Notes: generated by a model from the sequence alone, not told the origin. A stretch of 64,000 bases of DNA from Archegozetes longisetosus (GCA_018873245.2 JAEMBT020000001.1:16134220-16198219), one strand, 5' to 3'; shown: positions 35,640 to 47,903, counted from the stretch's first letter. Translations and numbers: made by a program.

Positions 35640-37420
35640 ATAAATTTGTTTTTGTGATATTTATAAGGGCACAAATCGTTAATTAGGTTTTATACAGAGT
35701 CATCTTATAACTTAAAGTTATTGAAATTAAAATGTGGCAGTTTCTGAACAATATTAACACAGGGTATCACTCGATATTCAGATATTAGAATTTCAAGAGC
35801 TTCAGAACTAATCAAAACTAATCAGATGTGGATACCGTTTGCCTAAACCTGAAATTGCATCCAAAATTTATACGACTTAATGCTAGAATATTGATCAAAT
35901 TCACCTCATTTAAGACCCGATTTGACATAGATTCTAATAAGTATTGGGAACGAAATTATTCGAAGTCTTCATGAAACTAAATTTTATGTCACACTGCCTG
36001 CTTTCTAATCAGTATGAAATTTTCAAAAAGTACTGTTTGGTCAAAGAATTTTATTAGATCTTACAATTTAATACTTTATTATAAAGTCTTTTCATCTGCA
36101 AGTTGTTGGTTTATCTATTATAAATTAAGTTTGGCAACCAATTTCTGAAATTCATTATGAAGGATTCAAGGGCTGAACTATTTTGATATAAAATTATGAA
36201 AGCTATATTCGTCTTCTCAAAACCAGTTCTTTATGTGATTGAACTATTTGTATGAAGATTGAAACTCAAAAAGTTCTCATTTTATGATAATTAGAATTTA
36301 GTAATTTTTAAAAGAACTTTATAAAATTGTTATATTCAACCAAGGTATATCTGATGCTAAAATTATTAATAAAGCTATTGTTTTAATTGAATGCAATAGA
36401 GAATAAAAGCTTATTTTCAATCAATTCAATTTGTATTATTACATTTAATTTTATAACGTAGGATCATCTACATACGAAAGACCCAATCTAAATGTTTTGT
36501 ATAGTCTTTCGTATGTATATGTCCAAGTTTAACGAAATGGAATCGGGGGCCTCAATGTGCGATCCCAATCCGTTTTTACCTTTATTTCCATCAAAGAGTC
36601 TGGTAGACTTCGATAGAATGTGCTTTAATAGGAAGTTAAATTATGACTTACTTTTATTATGTAACTTTCTTTGTTAATATAAATATATATAAGCAATACA
36701 GTCACAGTTCCTTCACTATTACTTTTCTTGCACACTATGCAATACAAAACAAGAGAGCTTTCTTATATATTTTACAGTACAAAGTAAGAAACAAGACTGT
36801 TCTTAATAATGAATACTTCTACCTTTATACTCTTTTTGGTGTCCTAAGCTTACTATATTTAGCTCGATGGAAAATATTCATTCATTTCATGTATTCATGA
36901 AAAATATTGTCCTTAAAACGATTAAAACATGCTAAACATAAAAACTGTAAAAAAATATATTTATTAATTCCACAGTATTTAAGTGATTGCATTGATCATA
37001 TGTCCAGCACTGAAATATCACTAGAGCTCAAAATTAACTGACAAATTATTTTTAGCGTTATTCTTAAAAATTTTATTGATTCAAGAGAAGATTACATAAT
37101 AGTAAAAATTTTAGAAAATGATATTTATTACTAAATCGAATTTTAGACCGTATTAAATTTGTAATTGGAATACAATCGCACATCTACTAATAAAGATCTT
37201 TTTAAAGATGTTTATTGACTCATTTGATCACACTTTTGGATTGGTATTTTATTCCGGGAATGACTTAAGTGTCATAGCGTTTCAAATATATCTTATTTGT
37301 TGTAAGTATTCTAAATAAAGTAATTGTTTCAACTTAAGTAATTTTAATTGAGAACTGAATAAAACAGTTTAGTTTTAAAATAAACAAATCAATTCGAAAG
37401 AAATTTACATATTAAAATCA
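35640..37420. other. unit B, distal part with conserved hairpin
   Basis: This matches unit A (22039-22670) and unit C (42760-43520). A hairpin of ACATACGAAAGAC with GTCTTTCGTATGT lies at 36469-36518. The block then runs into the 3' flank of the family 2 gene, shared with 44040-44470 and 47230-47700. Frames at 36492-36900 are not conserved in unit A. Confidence 0.6.
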
Positions 37421-37651
37421 TTATATTGCTGGCGAAGTTTCACTCCTTTTCTCAATAGAATCTTCACAAATACATCCATGTGGTATTTTACATGTAAATA
37501 TGGTTTCGTTTCTCGAATTCTTGATTAATAGACATAGATTGTATCCAACACATCGAAGGGTACATTTCAAATCGAACCCACCACCAGAAGCCGTTTTAAT
37601 TGAGATCATTGTCATAACCAAACAAATTGTTAGAAATACTGACTTATTCAT
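37421..37651 (-). CDS. family 2 six-cysteine secreted peptide, copy 1
   Basis: A single exon of 76 residues. Residues 1-22 form a signal peptide (MNKSVFLTICLVMTMISIKT). The mature part has six cysteines at 30, 34, 40, 54, 60 and 62, spaced C-x3-C-x5-C-x13-C-x5-C-x-C. The Cx3C and CxC pairs recall defensin-type folds, but the order differs from the classic pattern and I do not assign a family. A 14-residue tail (IEKRSETSPAI) is missing in copies 2 and 3. A TATA box lies about 275 bp upstream. It sits between family 1 copies B and C in the same orientation. Defence or secretion roles are possible; none is shown. Confidence 0.8.
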   Translation of the reverse strand: MNKSVFLTICLVMTMISIKTASGGGFDLKCTLRCVGYNLCLLIKNSRNETIFTCKIPHGCICEDSIEKRSETSPAI

Positions 37652-37924
37652 CGCCTGTCAAATTTTTTTAAAGAAAGCTTTTCAAACTTATATACTTAAA
37701 AAATTGTTCAAAATTTTTCTCTTTAAGCAAAATTGAAGAATTCGAATTTTGAGTTTTAAATTTATGAATATTATAAAGCAAATGGGGTGTAGTTCTTTTA
37801 TATACAAAATTGTAAAATTTGATTAAATTACGGAAAAAAGAAGGCAAAATTGATTAAACAAGAAAAACAAGTTCTTAACTCAACTAATAAAGAGCTCGAT
37901 TTAATGCAAACTTGTGAAACTTTT

Positions 37925-37937
37925 CTTATATTTATAC
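37925..37937 (-). promoter_or_regulatory. TATA box of family 2 copy 1
   Basis: The minus strand reads GTATAAATATAAG, followed about 35 bp on by a conserved GAGCTC-containing block. The same arrangement precedes copies 2 and 3. The distance to the ATG suggests a long 5' leader or a leader intron. Confidence 0.55.
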
Positions 37938-38193
37938 TAAAAATGAATCATTGTATTCTCTTACGAAAAATTGTAAATCACGATAAACATTTTTAGATAA
38001 TTGCTGTTATAAAAGTTTACATCGAAGTAAGACAATTATCGATGTGAAAAATATAGCTTTGTTTTAGTCAAATATTTACTTGAAACGTACTGAAGTTTAA
38101 CAAATAATGCGAGTTTCTTAACCCTTCGCCACAATCTAATTTCCTAAAACGTATAATTAATTTTTGTATGTTGTCCAATAATAAGATGTACAA

Positions 38194-38554
38194 AGACCTT
38201 TAGTGCTAGAGTTATTAATAAATAATAAAAATATATACAAAAATTTTTAACCAATAAAAAGCATTTCGACGAAAAAACCACTAAATTCATGTATAGAAAA
38301 TGTTGAAGTACTATGAGACATTTTATAATAGATTTCTAGCTAAGTGATCGTTATTTATCTTGAATTAAATAATATTAAATTATGATTAAATTATGAAATT
38401 ATTCACGAAAAGAGTTGTAATTAATGTTATAATAATTAAGTGCTTAAATAAAATCGTGCTAAAAATTGAAAACACGATGCAATTGATGAAATCATGTCTG
38501 AGGTTTTTGTAGTTGAAGTCTATTTTTCGTTAAGACCACTAGCGCTAGAGGTCT
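38194..38554. repeat. palindromic AGACCTCTAGCGCTAGAG boxes
   Basis: Two near-palindromes occur here: 38194-38213 (agacctttagtgctagagtt) and 38532-38554 (taagaccactagcgctagag plus gtc). Relatives lie at 45201-45220, 49037-49056 and 58873-58895, with a looser one at 45309-45322. The first sits about 255 bp upstream of the family 2 TATA box, in a block conserved across the copies. Confidence 0.55.
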
Positions 38555-38699
38555 TTATAATCTCATTTTTAGACAAATAATAAGGTTTAAGATTTTTAAT
38601 AATGTTTTAAAACTTGAGTTTTAATAATGATAGGAAAAATAAATATTACATTGAAATAAATTAAAAATTGTTTACTATGTAACGAAATTGTTAGTATTC

Positions 38700-39060
38700 T
38701 CAATGAATATAACATTAGAAGACATCGTGGAACACAAATCGAATTTAAAGATTCTCTTTAATTTAAACGCGATCAAAGAAAGGATAAATTGAAGCAATTG
38801 AAACCCAAAATGCAATCACAGCGAAATTCTTTTGCTAAACATAAAAAATTAATGAAAATACAGTCAAAGCGAAGCTTTTGGTCTCAAAACAAATAGCCGA
38901 AAAATCCAAGCACTTCGTTGAAGGAGAGTTCGTAAAAGCGTATTGGATGACAATTGTTGAAACCGTTTGTTCTGAAAGAACATTTTCTCAAATACAAGTC
39001 TATCAAAGCGCGTTTTGACTCGAAGAACAGAAAAAATGTCTCGAGATTTAATCATTTGGG
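38700..39060 (+). pseudogene. hAT transposase fragment (BED finger type)
   Basis: Plus-strand frames encode IRRHRGTQIEFKDSL, then 'RKDKLKQLKPKMQSQRNSF', then in another frame 'VSKQIAEKSKHFVEGEFVKA' and 'MTIVETVC'. This order is that of the N-terminal region of BED-finger hAT transposases of the SCAND3/GTF2IRD2 type. The catalytic part is absent. Stops and a frame change show it is dead. It is not the source of the MITEs here in any provable way. Confidence 0.68.
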
Positions 39061-39498
39061 TAAGATTTCTTGGACATCTACGTTTATATTGAATGCTTTT
39101 GACTACACCGACCCATTCACTATATAAGAGATTGACTGTATTATTAATAAAGAATTTCCCACTTTCAAAAAATTAACCGAAATATATATTATCCTCAATT
39201 TAGACACTTTTAAACTTTAATGATTGAATCACTTGAAAGCTTTCCATTCCTTCGATACTTAACTCTAAAAATTCAGTTTAAATAACATAACTTGCAAAGT
39301 TCAAGATAATTTGTGCAAACTTTGATTTTGTAACAAAATACTACTTTTCGATATGCAGTATCTACTTTATTTTCTAAATTGAGACAAAGCAGTTCAAGTA
39401 TTTTATATTAGAATATTTTAATCATATGCCAAATAGATTACTCATCGATTTGAAATTTGATACTTTGAAACGATCTTTCAATCAAATTGAATGTTATA
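39061..39498. other. intergenic, nothing recognised
   Basis: AT-rich DNA between the transposase fragment and a TIR element. Confidence 0.5.
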
Positions 39499-40104
39499 CA
39501 GAGCATGGATGGTGAAAATTTACTAATTTTTATTTACCAATAACGTTTTATTCATAAGTCCTATAGATATCTATTATATATCAAAATGAAGCTCATAATC
39601 ATGGCTTTAAAATGATATATAATTTTTTAGTGTTAATTTGCGCGCCTTTGTGTTAAAATCTTCAAAAAAAGATGAATGCGTCATATATTTTCCCAATGGG
39701 TTTAAGTCAAAAAATTGTTGCTGCGACGTGAAAGATTCATTGCAATCAGGCTTTTCAGGTATTGTTGCCAAGTATATTCAATCTAATTTAATTATATCCC
39801 AAGAATTCATTGGAAAACAACGAATTGTGGATTTGCGACACACAAACAGAATGCTCATAAAGTGCGTTTTTGTAAGATGTTATATTTCAGTGAGTTTTTT
39901 ATAATGGGGTTGGAAAAATTTTTGAATAGGCATCGCTTTCTGAAGGGATTAACACTGAGAAAAATATTCATACAAATATTTTATATATCATTTTGAAGAT
40001 ATGAAATTAGACTTCATCCTAAAATATTGTAAATAATTGTATCTTTAAAATACGATAAAATATTAATACTCAAAAATGAGTAAATTTTCACTACCCATCC
40101 TCTG
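39499..40104. mobile_element. hAT-like TIR element, 606 bp
   Basis: The ends read CAGAGCATGGATGGTGAAAA and, reversed, CAGAGGATGGGTAGTGAAAA, with similarity continuing about 50 bp. The CAGAG start fits hAT ends, but the flanking 8 bases (atgttata and tagaatta) are not an exact duplication. A short frame (39638-39904) lies inside with no recognised domain. Confidence 0.65.
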
Positions 40105-40504
40105 TAGAATTAGTGTTTAAAAATAGGAATTCAATACTTTATAACATATGTTGAAAATATTGTCCATTATTTTCCAAATAAAATTTAACTCTTTTAATCA
40201 TATTGTCTGAAACTCTTAATAGCGTTTGATAAGTTATTTTGTTGGTCACAACAATAGTTAACAAGTTTTATGAACAAGAACTATCTCTTTTATTGTAGAT
40301 AGTATTTTTCATACCAAAAGCATACTGATCACCTATCACGTAACGAGGTGGACAGTCTGATTAAAAGTGATTTTGAACAAAACATGATCAAAGAACAATT
40401 TTATCTTTGGGTTGTAACTGGGCAGAGCGATTTAAGGTCACCAGTACACCTCCATGGATGGTCTCGCGATGTGACAAAATATTGAACCTTAGTTATGTAT
40501 AGTT
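40105..40504. other. intergenic, nothing recognised
   Basis: No gene or repeat seen before unit C begins near 40505. Confidence 0.5.
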
Positions 40505-41656
40505 TAGGAATAACAAGAATTAATGATACTTTTTGTTATAATGGAGCCTATGGAGAAATCAAAGTTTTCCAAAAGTTATTTGACCTCTTTGCGAACAGAA
40601 ACAGATCTATACTATATTAAGTTAGAAGGCTTGAATTAATTTTTTTAGTAAAGATCTGAATGGGATTCTAACTCTGACCTAAGGATCTGATCAAACAAAG
40701 TTAGCCCACTCTTTCTATAAATTCAAATTGCAGTTATAGTATTCTTAAACAATTACTATTAAAAATTTTATGGTATAGTTAATAAACAATATAACTATAT
40801 ATAAATATTTTATATATATACTTATCCAAAATTACATCTTTTTGTTAGATATTGTAATTAAATATTTATATGTAATTATATTGTTTATTAATATTTACAA
40901 TGGGATTTTTCATAGCAATTCTTAAGAGCACTACAACTGCAATTACATGTAAATATTGAATTTAAGCTCAAGAAATTTATGTCTGAACGCAACTTATCTA
41001 AGCATGTTAACGAATGTAAGTAAAAATACTGAGGGCGAACTCGGCTTTGGATATGTTGGAGTTATTAAATATAAAGAAATAAATGACTAATTGACGAGAT
41101 TTTGCTTCATATTTTTAAAACTCTACTCATTTGTAATTTTAATTCATAGGTAATAATAAATGAAATTGTTCTTTAGAATTGAGTATGCTTTTTAAAAATC
41201 AATCAGTATTTTATGGCTATTGCAAAATATTTCTATTAAGATCGAGCTTCAAGGTCATACTCTTTGAAAGCCAGCTCTAAATTATTCTTTTAAAATGTGT
41301 TATTAGCAATTAAAGCTTAATTGCTGTTAATGGTTAGTTGCTGCAACTTCTCAATTAAAGTATTTTGTGATGTTAAATTTACATATTAATAAAAGATTTA
41401 ATTAAGTAAATTCGAAATTCAAAAGTTGTAATAAATTATATTATCGAAGATATCTTTATGAAAGTTTATGACATTCAATTGTGATTCGAAATTTTCATTA
41501 TTTGCATATACACCTTTATTTTTATTTAACCCAACTCATCAGATTACATCTGATTAAATAATATGCTAGTTCATATTGTTTATCTTATGTTTCTTTGTGA
41601 AATTTAATTTGAATCCATCATTATAACACATATCAGTTCCAATCCAACAGAAATAT
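40505..41656. other. unit C, 3' flank of family 1 gene
   Basis: Continuous homology to unit A (14285-15293) and to the broken unit B. Being uninterrupted, it serves as the empty-site reference. No gene. Confidence 0.75.
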
Positions 41657-42212
41657 TTAATTTTTCTTTTCTAATACTTTGAGAGTGCAATCCTGCAAAA
41701 GAAACTATCTTAGTTATTTCAGAATTAATAATTAATGTAAAGTAACTTACACGAGCTTTTACTTCAATCTCAGTCAGGTTGTATTTTTTCCCTAGTGTTT
41801 CGAGATCTAGCTTTTTTGCTTGACAATCAGAGTACTAAATAGACAATAACTCACACTCAAGATAAAAATTAATCAGTTTTTACAAGGGATCATTACCTGT
41901 TTCCTCAAATCCTTATCACAATAAGCATTTCTCACATCCTTGTATGTAGTTCCTCTATTCATTTCTTTTGAGCATTGATTCCAAGCTTGCTTAAACTAAA
42001 TAAAATAAATAATACTTAAAACCTCTTCATCAAAGTAATGGGAATAATACCTCTTCTGGACAAGAAGAATCACATTTTTCCATCTCTGAAATTTTCGCGT
42101 CCGATAGTGTTGGTTCACAGTATTTCTTATCAAGTTCTTCGTCTTCATTATTCGAAGAAGCCAACGAAATAAAGACTATCAGAATGAATACGTTTAAAAA
42201 AACAAAATTCAT
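41657..42212 (-). CDS. family 1 secreted protein, copy C
   Basis: Exons 42212-42051, 41995-41897, 41834-41751 and 41692-41657 with GT-AG introns; 126 residues and the same exon lengths as copies A and B. Signal peptide as in copy A. All seven cysteines are kept (32, 47, 51, 62, 80, 91 and 117). Differences from copy A are scattered, for example AWNQCSKEMNRG against ASNQCLKEINRG in exon 2 and TLKVLEKK against VLKVVETK at the end. A conserved TATA box stands at about 42289-42303. Function unknown. The downstream neighbour in the same orientation pattern is family 2 copy 2. Confidence 0.88.
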
Positions 42213-42288
42213 TGTCAAAATTCAATACTGCTATTTAATCAATTTCTAGCTGAGTAAGAACCTTATATTATCATTTGAATGTTTAGTT

Positions 42289-42303
42289 GATTTTATATAA
42301 ACT
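42289..42303 (-). promoter_or_regulatory. TATA box of family 1 copy C
   Basis: Same AGTTTATATAAAATC as in copies A and B, at the same distance from the start codon. Confidence 0.7.
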
Positions 42304-43529
42304 GCCTTCGAAACCTGTACAAATAAATTTCTATTATGATTGCTGTCCTACTTTTCATAGAATGTGATTGTTAAATCATCGCTTTAGAATTGGAGCTATA
42401 ATCAATTACTGTTTGCTTTATGAATTGAATAATTGTTAATTCGAAGCATACATAGCGTTTACCAATGATTTCTTAAATATGTGTTTCACTTGATTTAGCA
42501 ACCCATAGGAAATTGTGAAGCATATTTGTTCACACGTTTGACTAGTGTTGATATTGTCAGGCTTATTAACAAGTGACTACTATTTATTTATAAAGTAAGG
42601 TTTTGTTATCGAAAGTTAATTTCAATTTATTTAATAAACAGTTTTACAAATCTTCTCTAAATAATTTTTTCGAATTGAAGTTCGCGACTTTTATTTCTGC
42701 AAAGAATTCGGTTGAAACCATTATTCCCTTTATAAAATTGTTTTTATGATATTTATAAGGGCACAAATCGTTAATTAGGCTTTATACAGAATCATCTTAT
42801 CTTATAACTTAAAAGTTATTAAAATTAAAATGTGGCAGTTTCGAACAATATTAACACGGGGTATCACTCGATATTCAGATATTAGAATTTCAAGAGCTTC
42901 AGAACTAATCAAAACTAATTAGATGTGGATACCGTTTGCCTTAACCTGAAATTGCATCCAAAATTTATACGGCTTAATGCTAGAATATTGATCATATTCA
43001 CCTGATTTAAGACCCTATTTCACATAAATTCTAATGAGTATTGGGAACGAAATTATTCTAAACGTCTTCATAAAACTAAATTTTTTGTTATACTTGTTTT
43101 TGAATCAATATGAAATTTTCAAAAAGTACTGTTTGGTCAAAGAATTTTATCAGATCTTACAATTTAATACTTTATTATAAAAACTTTTCATATGCAAGCT
43201 GCTGGTTCATTTATTATAAGTTCAGTTTTGCAACTAAATCTTGAAATTCATTATGAATGACTCAAGTGCTAAAATATTGCAATATAAATTTTATTATCAA
43301 AGCTATACTCGTCTTCCCGAAAGCCAACTCTTTATATGATTATAAATAAAGATCGAGACTCGAGAAGTTCCCATTTTACGATAATTTGAATCGAATCATT
43401 TTGAAAACAACTTTATAAAATTGTTATCCTCAACAAATATATGTTTGAGAACTTCTACTGCTAATGCTTTTACACTCATCTATAATTAAAGTTGAAGTTA
43501 ACGTTCCAATTGAATGCAATAGAGAATAA

Positions 43530-44012
43530 GAACCAGGCTCACCACCTGTCCCGTTTTCGCCCGGACCGTCTGGTTTTGAGGTGTGTTGTCCGGTTGACAG
43601 ACGAGACCTCAAACCGGACTACCCAATGTCTCAAATGATTAATCAAATACGTATTATATTTGATTATATTGGTGATTATATGAATGATATTATATTTATT
43701 ATACCAAACGCGTGTTCGATATTATGAATAGTTAGTGTTGAAAAGATAGGGATAAACCATTGACACCAAATCTTAAGGTAGAAATTTGTATAAAAATTTA
43801 TTTTGATTTAAAATGTTTTCAATTTCATGATTCTGTGGAAAAGTAATAAAATTCTTAAAGCTATAAAATTTAACCACTAAATACATCTTTAAATTGAGTA
43901 AATAATTTTATTGCATCTAATAACTGAATTAAAACTTTTTCAAACATCAAAGATGGACCATTATAGATTTCGAGTCTGGTTTTGGTTCAGGTAAAAGTTG
44001 TAAGCCTGGTGA
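43530..44012. mobile_element. TIR element in unit C
   Basis: The ends read CCAGGCTCACCAC and, reversed, CCAGGCTTACAAC, with GAAC repeated just outside. Unit B runs without a break from 'gagaataaaagc' to 'ttattttcaatc' here. A GC-rich patch (43545-43625, CCCG/GGTCTG phrases) lies at the left end only. No transposase. Confidence 0.6.
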
Positions 44013-44472
44013 GAACTTATTATCAATCAATTCAATTTATATTTAAGTGATTGTGTCGATCATATATCCAGCACTGAAATTTCACTGGAGGTTAAAATCG
44101 ACTGATAAATTATTTTTAGTGATTCAAGAGAGAATTGCATAATATTAGAAATTCTTGAATATTTTCATTATCAAATTAAGCTTTAGACCGTATAATTAAA
44201 ATACAATTTCACAGCTACTAATAAAGATTTTTGAAGATATTTATCGATTCATTTGATTAAACTTTAGGATTGATTTTATTTCGTGAATAACTTTAGTGTC
44301 ATAACATTTCAAATTTATCTGATTTAATATAAACATAAATAAAGTAGTTATCTATTTCGACTTAATTTTAATTAAGAACTGAACAAACCAGCTTAGTTTC
44401 CAAATAAACAAGTCAATCCTAAATAAGTTTATAAATTACAATCATTGTTACTGACGAATTTTTTTCTATTGC

Positions 44473-44670
44473 TCAATGATTATCGTGACAAATACATGGA
44501 GAAGGTGGTTTAATACATATGAAAGTTTCGTTTCTCAAAGCATTGATTGATTGACATAGATTGTATCCAGCACATAGAATAGTACAGAGCAAATCGAGTC
44601 CACCAGAAGCCGTTTCAACTGAGACCATTGTCATTACCAAGCAAATTATTAGAAACAATGATTTATTCAT
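44473..44670 (-). CDS. family 2 six-cysteine secreted peptide, copy 2
   Basis: A single exon of 65 residues. The signal peptide (MNKSLFLIICLVMTMVSVET) nearly matches copy 1. The mature part has cysteines at 29, 33, 39, 52, 59 and 61, spaced C-x3-C-x5-C-x12-C-x6-C-x-C. Loop residues differ strongly from copies 1 and 3. The TATA box GGTATAAATATGA is at 44939-44950, about 270 bp upstream, with an AGACCTCTAGCGCTAGAG box at 45201. Family unknown. The short C-terminus (CHDNH) lacks the tail of copy 1. Confidence 0.78.
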   Translation of the reverse strand: MNKSLFLIICLVMTMVSVETASGGLDLLCTILCAGYNLCQSINALRNETFICIKPPSPCICHDNH

Positions 44671-45274
44671 CGCCTGTCAAATTGGTTTAAAGAAAGTTTT
44701 TCAAAATTATTTACTCAACAAATTGTTTAAAATTTTTTTCTCTAAGCAAATTAATAGATTCGAGGTTTAACTTTTAAATTTATAAAATTTTGAAACAAAC
44801 AGGATGCAATTGTCTTAAATAAAGACTTAAAAAATTTTACTTATCCGAAAAGAATCACTAGCAAATTGGTTAAATTTGAAAAGCAAGTTCTTAACTCAAC
44901 TAATGAGGAGCTCGATGATGAAAACTTATGAAATTTTATCATATTTATACCAAAAATGAATGTGTTCTTTTATGTACAATTGTAAGTCACAGTAAACATT
45001 TTCAGATAATTGCTGTAATAAAAATTTATAAGACAGACTAACAATTATTCATATGAATAGTATAACTTTTAGTCAAATATTTATTCAAACTGCACTAAAG
45101 ATTAACAGATAATGAGTTTCTTAACCCTTCGCCACAATTTATTTTCCTTAAACGTATAATTAACTATTGTATATTATCTATCTAAAAAGACGATGCACAA
45201 AGACCTCTAGCGCTAGAGTTCTTAATAAATAATGAAACTTATACAAAACTTTTTAACTAATAAAAAGCATTTCG

Positions 45275-46446
45275 ACCTAGAGGACAAAGTTGGGCCTAAG
45301 TCACTAGTACTAGCGCTAGGTCCACTAATCATTATAAATTAGTAGTAGTCTAACCTCTGGTTATGCAGATATCCTTCTCATGGTCATAGGTCATTTTTGT
45401 CATTCCTTTTTCGGTGATTATTTGAAATCATAATTAATGTAACCGTGGCTAGCCATTTTACCAAAGAACAAAAGATCGATATGCTCGAGCAATTTCTTCT
45501 CAATAAAAAATCAGGGCCCAAAGTAAGGTACCGATAAATTCATGTCGATGGGACGAGTCGAACGATATATCATGCATGTGTGTAAATGTAACAGTTGCCT
45601 ACTTTCTACGGTTAAATTGGAAATTCTGCTGAAATTACATAAAATTCGAGGTCTGTTTTCTCAACCATTATTAGAGCTAGGAACTTGATATTTCACACAC
45701 ATTGAGCTCATGTATTCATTTACTGATTAGCAAAAAATTATGAATTTTTAACAGTATTTTGTTGGTGAATACTAAGGGTTTGCAAATCTCAATTTTCTTA
45801 CTGATAGAGAGCGCTGAAGTTAGTGACTTATATGTGAGATAATTTGGCAAAGAATGAATATTATTTGTGGAAAGTTTCATTATGGTAGCTCACCCTGTTC
45901 AAAAGTTGTTAACATTCAACATCTTCACTTTTAAATGAAATGCCTGTATGTAGAATATGGAGATCTTGTTCTCTATTCGCATGTTCGTTGATTAAGTTAT
46001 GGTAAATTTTTATTAGGATTTTTCAAATTAAGAGAAGAAATAGACCTATTTTGATCACTAAAAGTAAAAAAATAACTTTCTTATACAAAATTCGATTATA
46101 ATTTAGCATTTATTGCCGATTTGACCGCTTATTTGAGTGAACCCAATTTCAAATTACAGGGAGAGTCACAACTTGTAGTTGAAATGCCCAACCCAATCAA
46201 GTTGAGACGTTTGAAATAAAGTTGGATTTATGAAAATGAAACTTTTGAAGTTGATAATTACTCCGTGATATTAGAAAGCTTGAAACAACAATTTCAAGAA
46301 CGGTTTAATGATCTTTGTTAGCACAAGTTTGAGTTTGGTTTATCCAATAAACCTTTTAAAACCGAAGTTAGCATCATTAAAACTGATTGAATTCTACGAA
46401 TTTTTGTCAAAATGTCATTCGAATGCGTTTTCAAAAATTTAAACCA
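45275..46446. other. sequence breaking the family 2 unit, nothing recognised
   Basis: The unit homology stops at about 45278 after 'aaaagcatttcgac'. The following 1.2 kb has no counterpart in the other units. It begins with a 'ctagtactagcgctagg' box and shows no protein of known type, although a stretch near 45445-45515 (FTKEQKIDMLEQFLLNKK) is open for a short way. Confidence 0.5.
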
Positions 46447-47095
46447 AGGGTTTACATATGAAAGCATTTGTATGTGTGTGTGTGAAATTGGTGTAAAATG
46501 TACTATAACATAGCGTATTATCAAAAGGTTCTAACATTTATGTCAATGTTTATGAGTAAATTTATATACTTATAAGTAGACACGCAGATTTTCGGTGTTT
46601 TAACAAAATGCCATTCGGCGGTTATTTTCGGTTCGAATCGAAAGAAAAGTAAATTCGGTGTTTTTCGTTTTTTAATATCCATTTATTTAGTATTACAGTA
46701 TCTCAAGATTCTAGATACTATTCAAGATATTTTGAGAGAATACCTTTTAATTATCACTAGAGAGATCGCTTTACTGCAGTCCTTTTACGACCTTTTTTAT
46801 ATCAGTTATTATATCACAACTTATCCATAAATGAACTCAAACTCAAATATTTTTCATATGTTAATATGTTATCACATGTGCTTTGCTACGACTAAAAGGC
46901 TGTCTGGATGAGACTAGAGCTGCACTTCAGTTTCGATTTCTAACCAAACGAGCAGTCACTCTCGTCGGTCTTTTGAGAGGTTTTCCGGTTACTAGACGAA
47001 GATCGGCGTGCCTATTCATAAGTTATTACTAAAATTTTTAGCACCTTTAAATATGAACTTTAATGTTTCATATAGTCTCTAAGTTTGAGAGCACT
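46447..47095. repeat. old hAT-MITE copy, split by a nested element
   Basis: 46447-46576 and 47015-47095 together match the core of the GC-ended hAT MITE (compare 11118-11290), with many changes. The GC-rich ends are not recognisable. The split is caused by the element at 46577-47014. Confidence 0.7.
46577..47014. mobile_element. hAT-like MITE nested in an older hAT MITE
   Basis: The ends read TAGACACGCAGATTTTCGG and, reversed, TAGGCACGCCGATCTTCG. It is flanked by CTTATAAG (46569-46576) and TTCATAAG (47015-47022), a near-perfect 8-bp duplication. No coding capacity. Confidence 0.8.
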
Positions 47096-47702
47096 TGTTT
47101 ATACGAGCAGTTGTTCTTAATACTAAAACGTGCGAAATCAATGAAAAGAAATTGTCATCCTCAGCAAAGATATATTTCATTACACCTTATACTGAAATTT
47201 TTAATTGAATGCAATAAAGAATAAAAACTTATTACCAACCAATTCAATTTACATTTAAGTGATTGCATCGATCATATGTCCAACAATGAAATATTGTAGG
47301 TCAAAATCAACTAACATTTTTTGCGTTATTCTTTAAATTGTTACTGATTCAAGAGAGCGTTATATATTACAAATTTTAGAATATGATATCTATTAATAAA
47401 TTAAATTTTAGACTGTATTGAGCTTATGATTAAAATACAACCTAACAGCTACTAATGATTTTCCTAGAGATGTTTATTGACTCCTTTGATTACATTTTAG
47501 GATTAGTGTTTTACTCCGGGAATGACTTTAGTGTCATAACGTTTGAAATATATCTAATTTAATATAAACATTCTAAACAGAATAATTATCTGTTTCGACT
47601 TAATTTTAATTAAGAATTGAATAAAACAGTTTAGTTTCTAAATAAACAAATCATCTCGAGGAAAATTTAAAAATTACAATAATTTTATTGCCGACGAAGT
47701 TT

Positions 47703-47903
47703 TCACTGTTCTTCCCATGGAAATCTGTGACAAACGCAATCAGCCGGTCTCGCTGGACATTTAGCAGACGGGTCTCTCAAAAATATGATTTGACATGCAA
47801 TATATGTAAGACATCGAATATTACAGTACAAGCCACCAAAAACCGTTTCAATTGAGGCCATTGTCATTACCAAACAAATTATTAGAAATACTGACTTATT
47901 CAT
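47703..47903 (-). CDS. family 2 six-cysteine secreted peptide, copy 3
   Basis: A single exon of 66 residues with signal peptide MNKSVFLIICLVMTMASIET. Cysteines at 27, 31, 37, 49, 56 and 58, spaced C-x3-C-x5-C-x11-C-x6-C-x-C. The mature sequence between cysteines is almost unrelated to copies 1 and 2, while the signal peptide and flanks are well conserved. That contrast suggests fast or selected change in the mature part. The upstream region is stretched by a 518-bp TIR element. The TATA box is at 48761-48768 and the palindromic box at 49037. Function unknown. Confidence 0.78.
   Translation of the reverse strand: MNKSVFLIICLVMTMASIETVFGGLYCNIRCLTYIACQIIFLRDPSAKCPARPADCVCHRFPWEEQ

Noticed and set aside
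36492-36900. Two small frames in unit B
   Set aside because: Unit A, which is homologous here, has stops in the same frames. No known domain.
39638-39904. An 88-codon frame with a Cys-rich centre
   Set aside because: It lies within a TIR element, lacks a signal peptide or known domain, and has no second copy in the window to compare.
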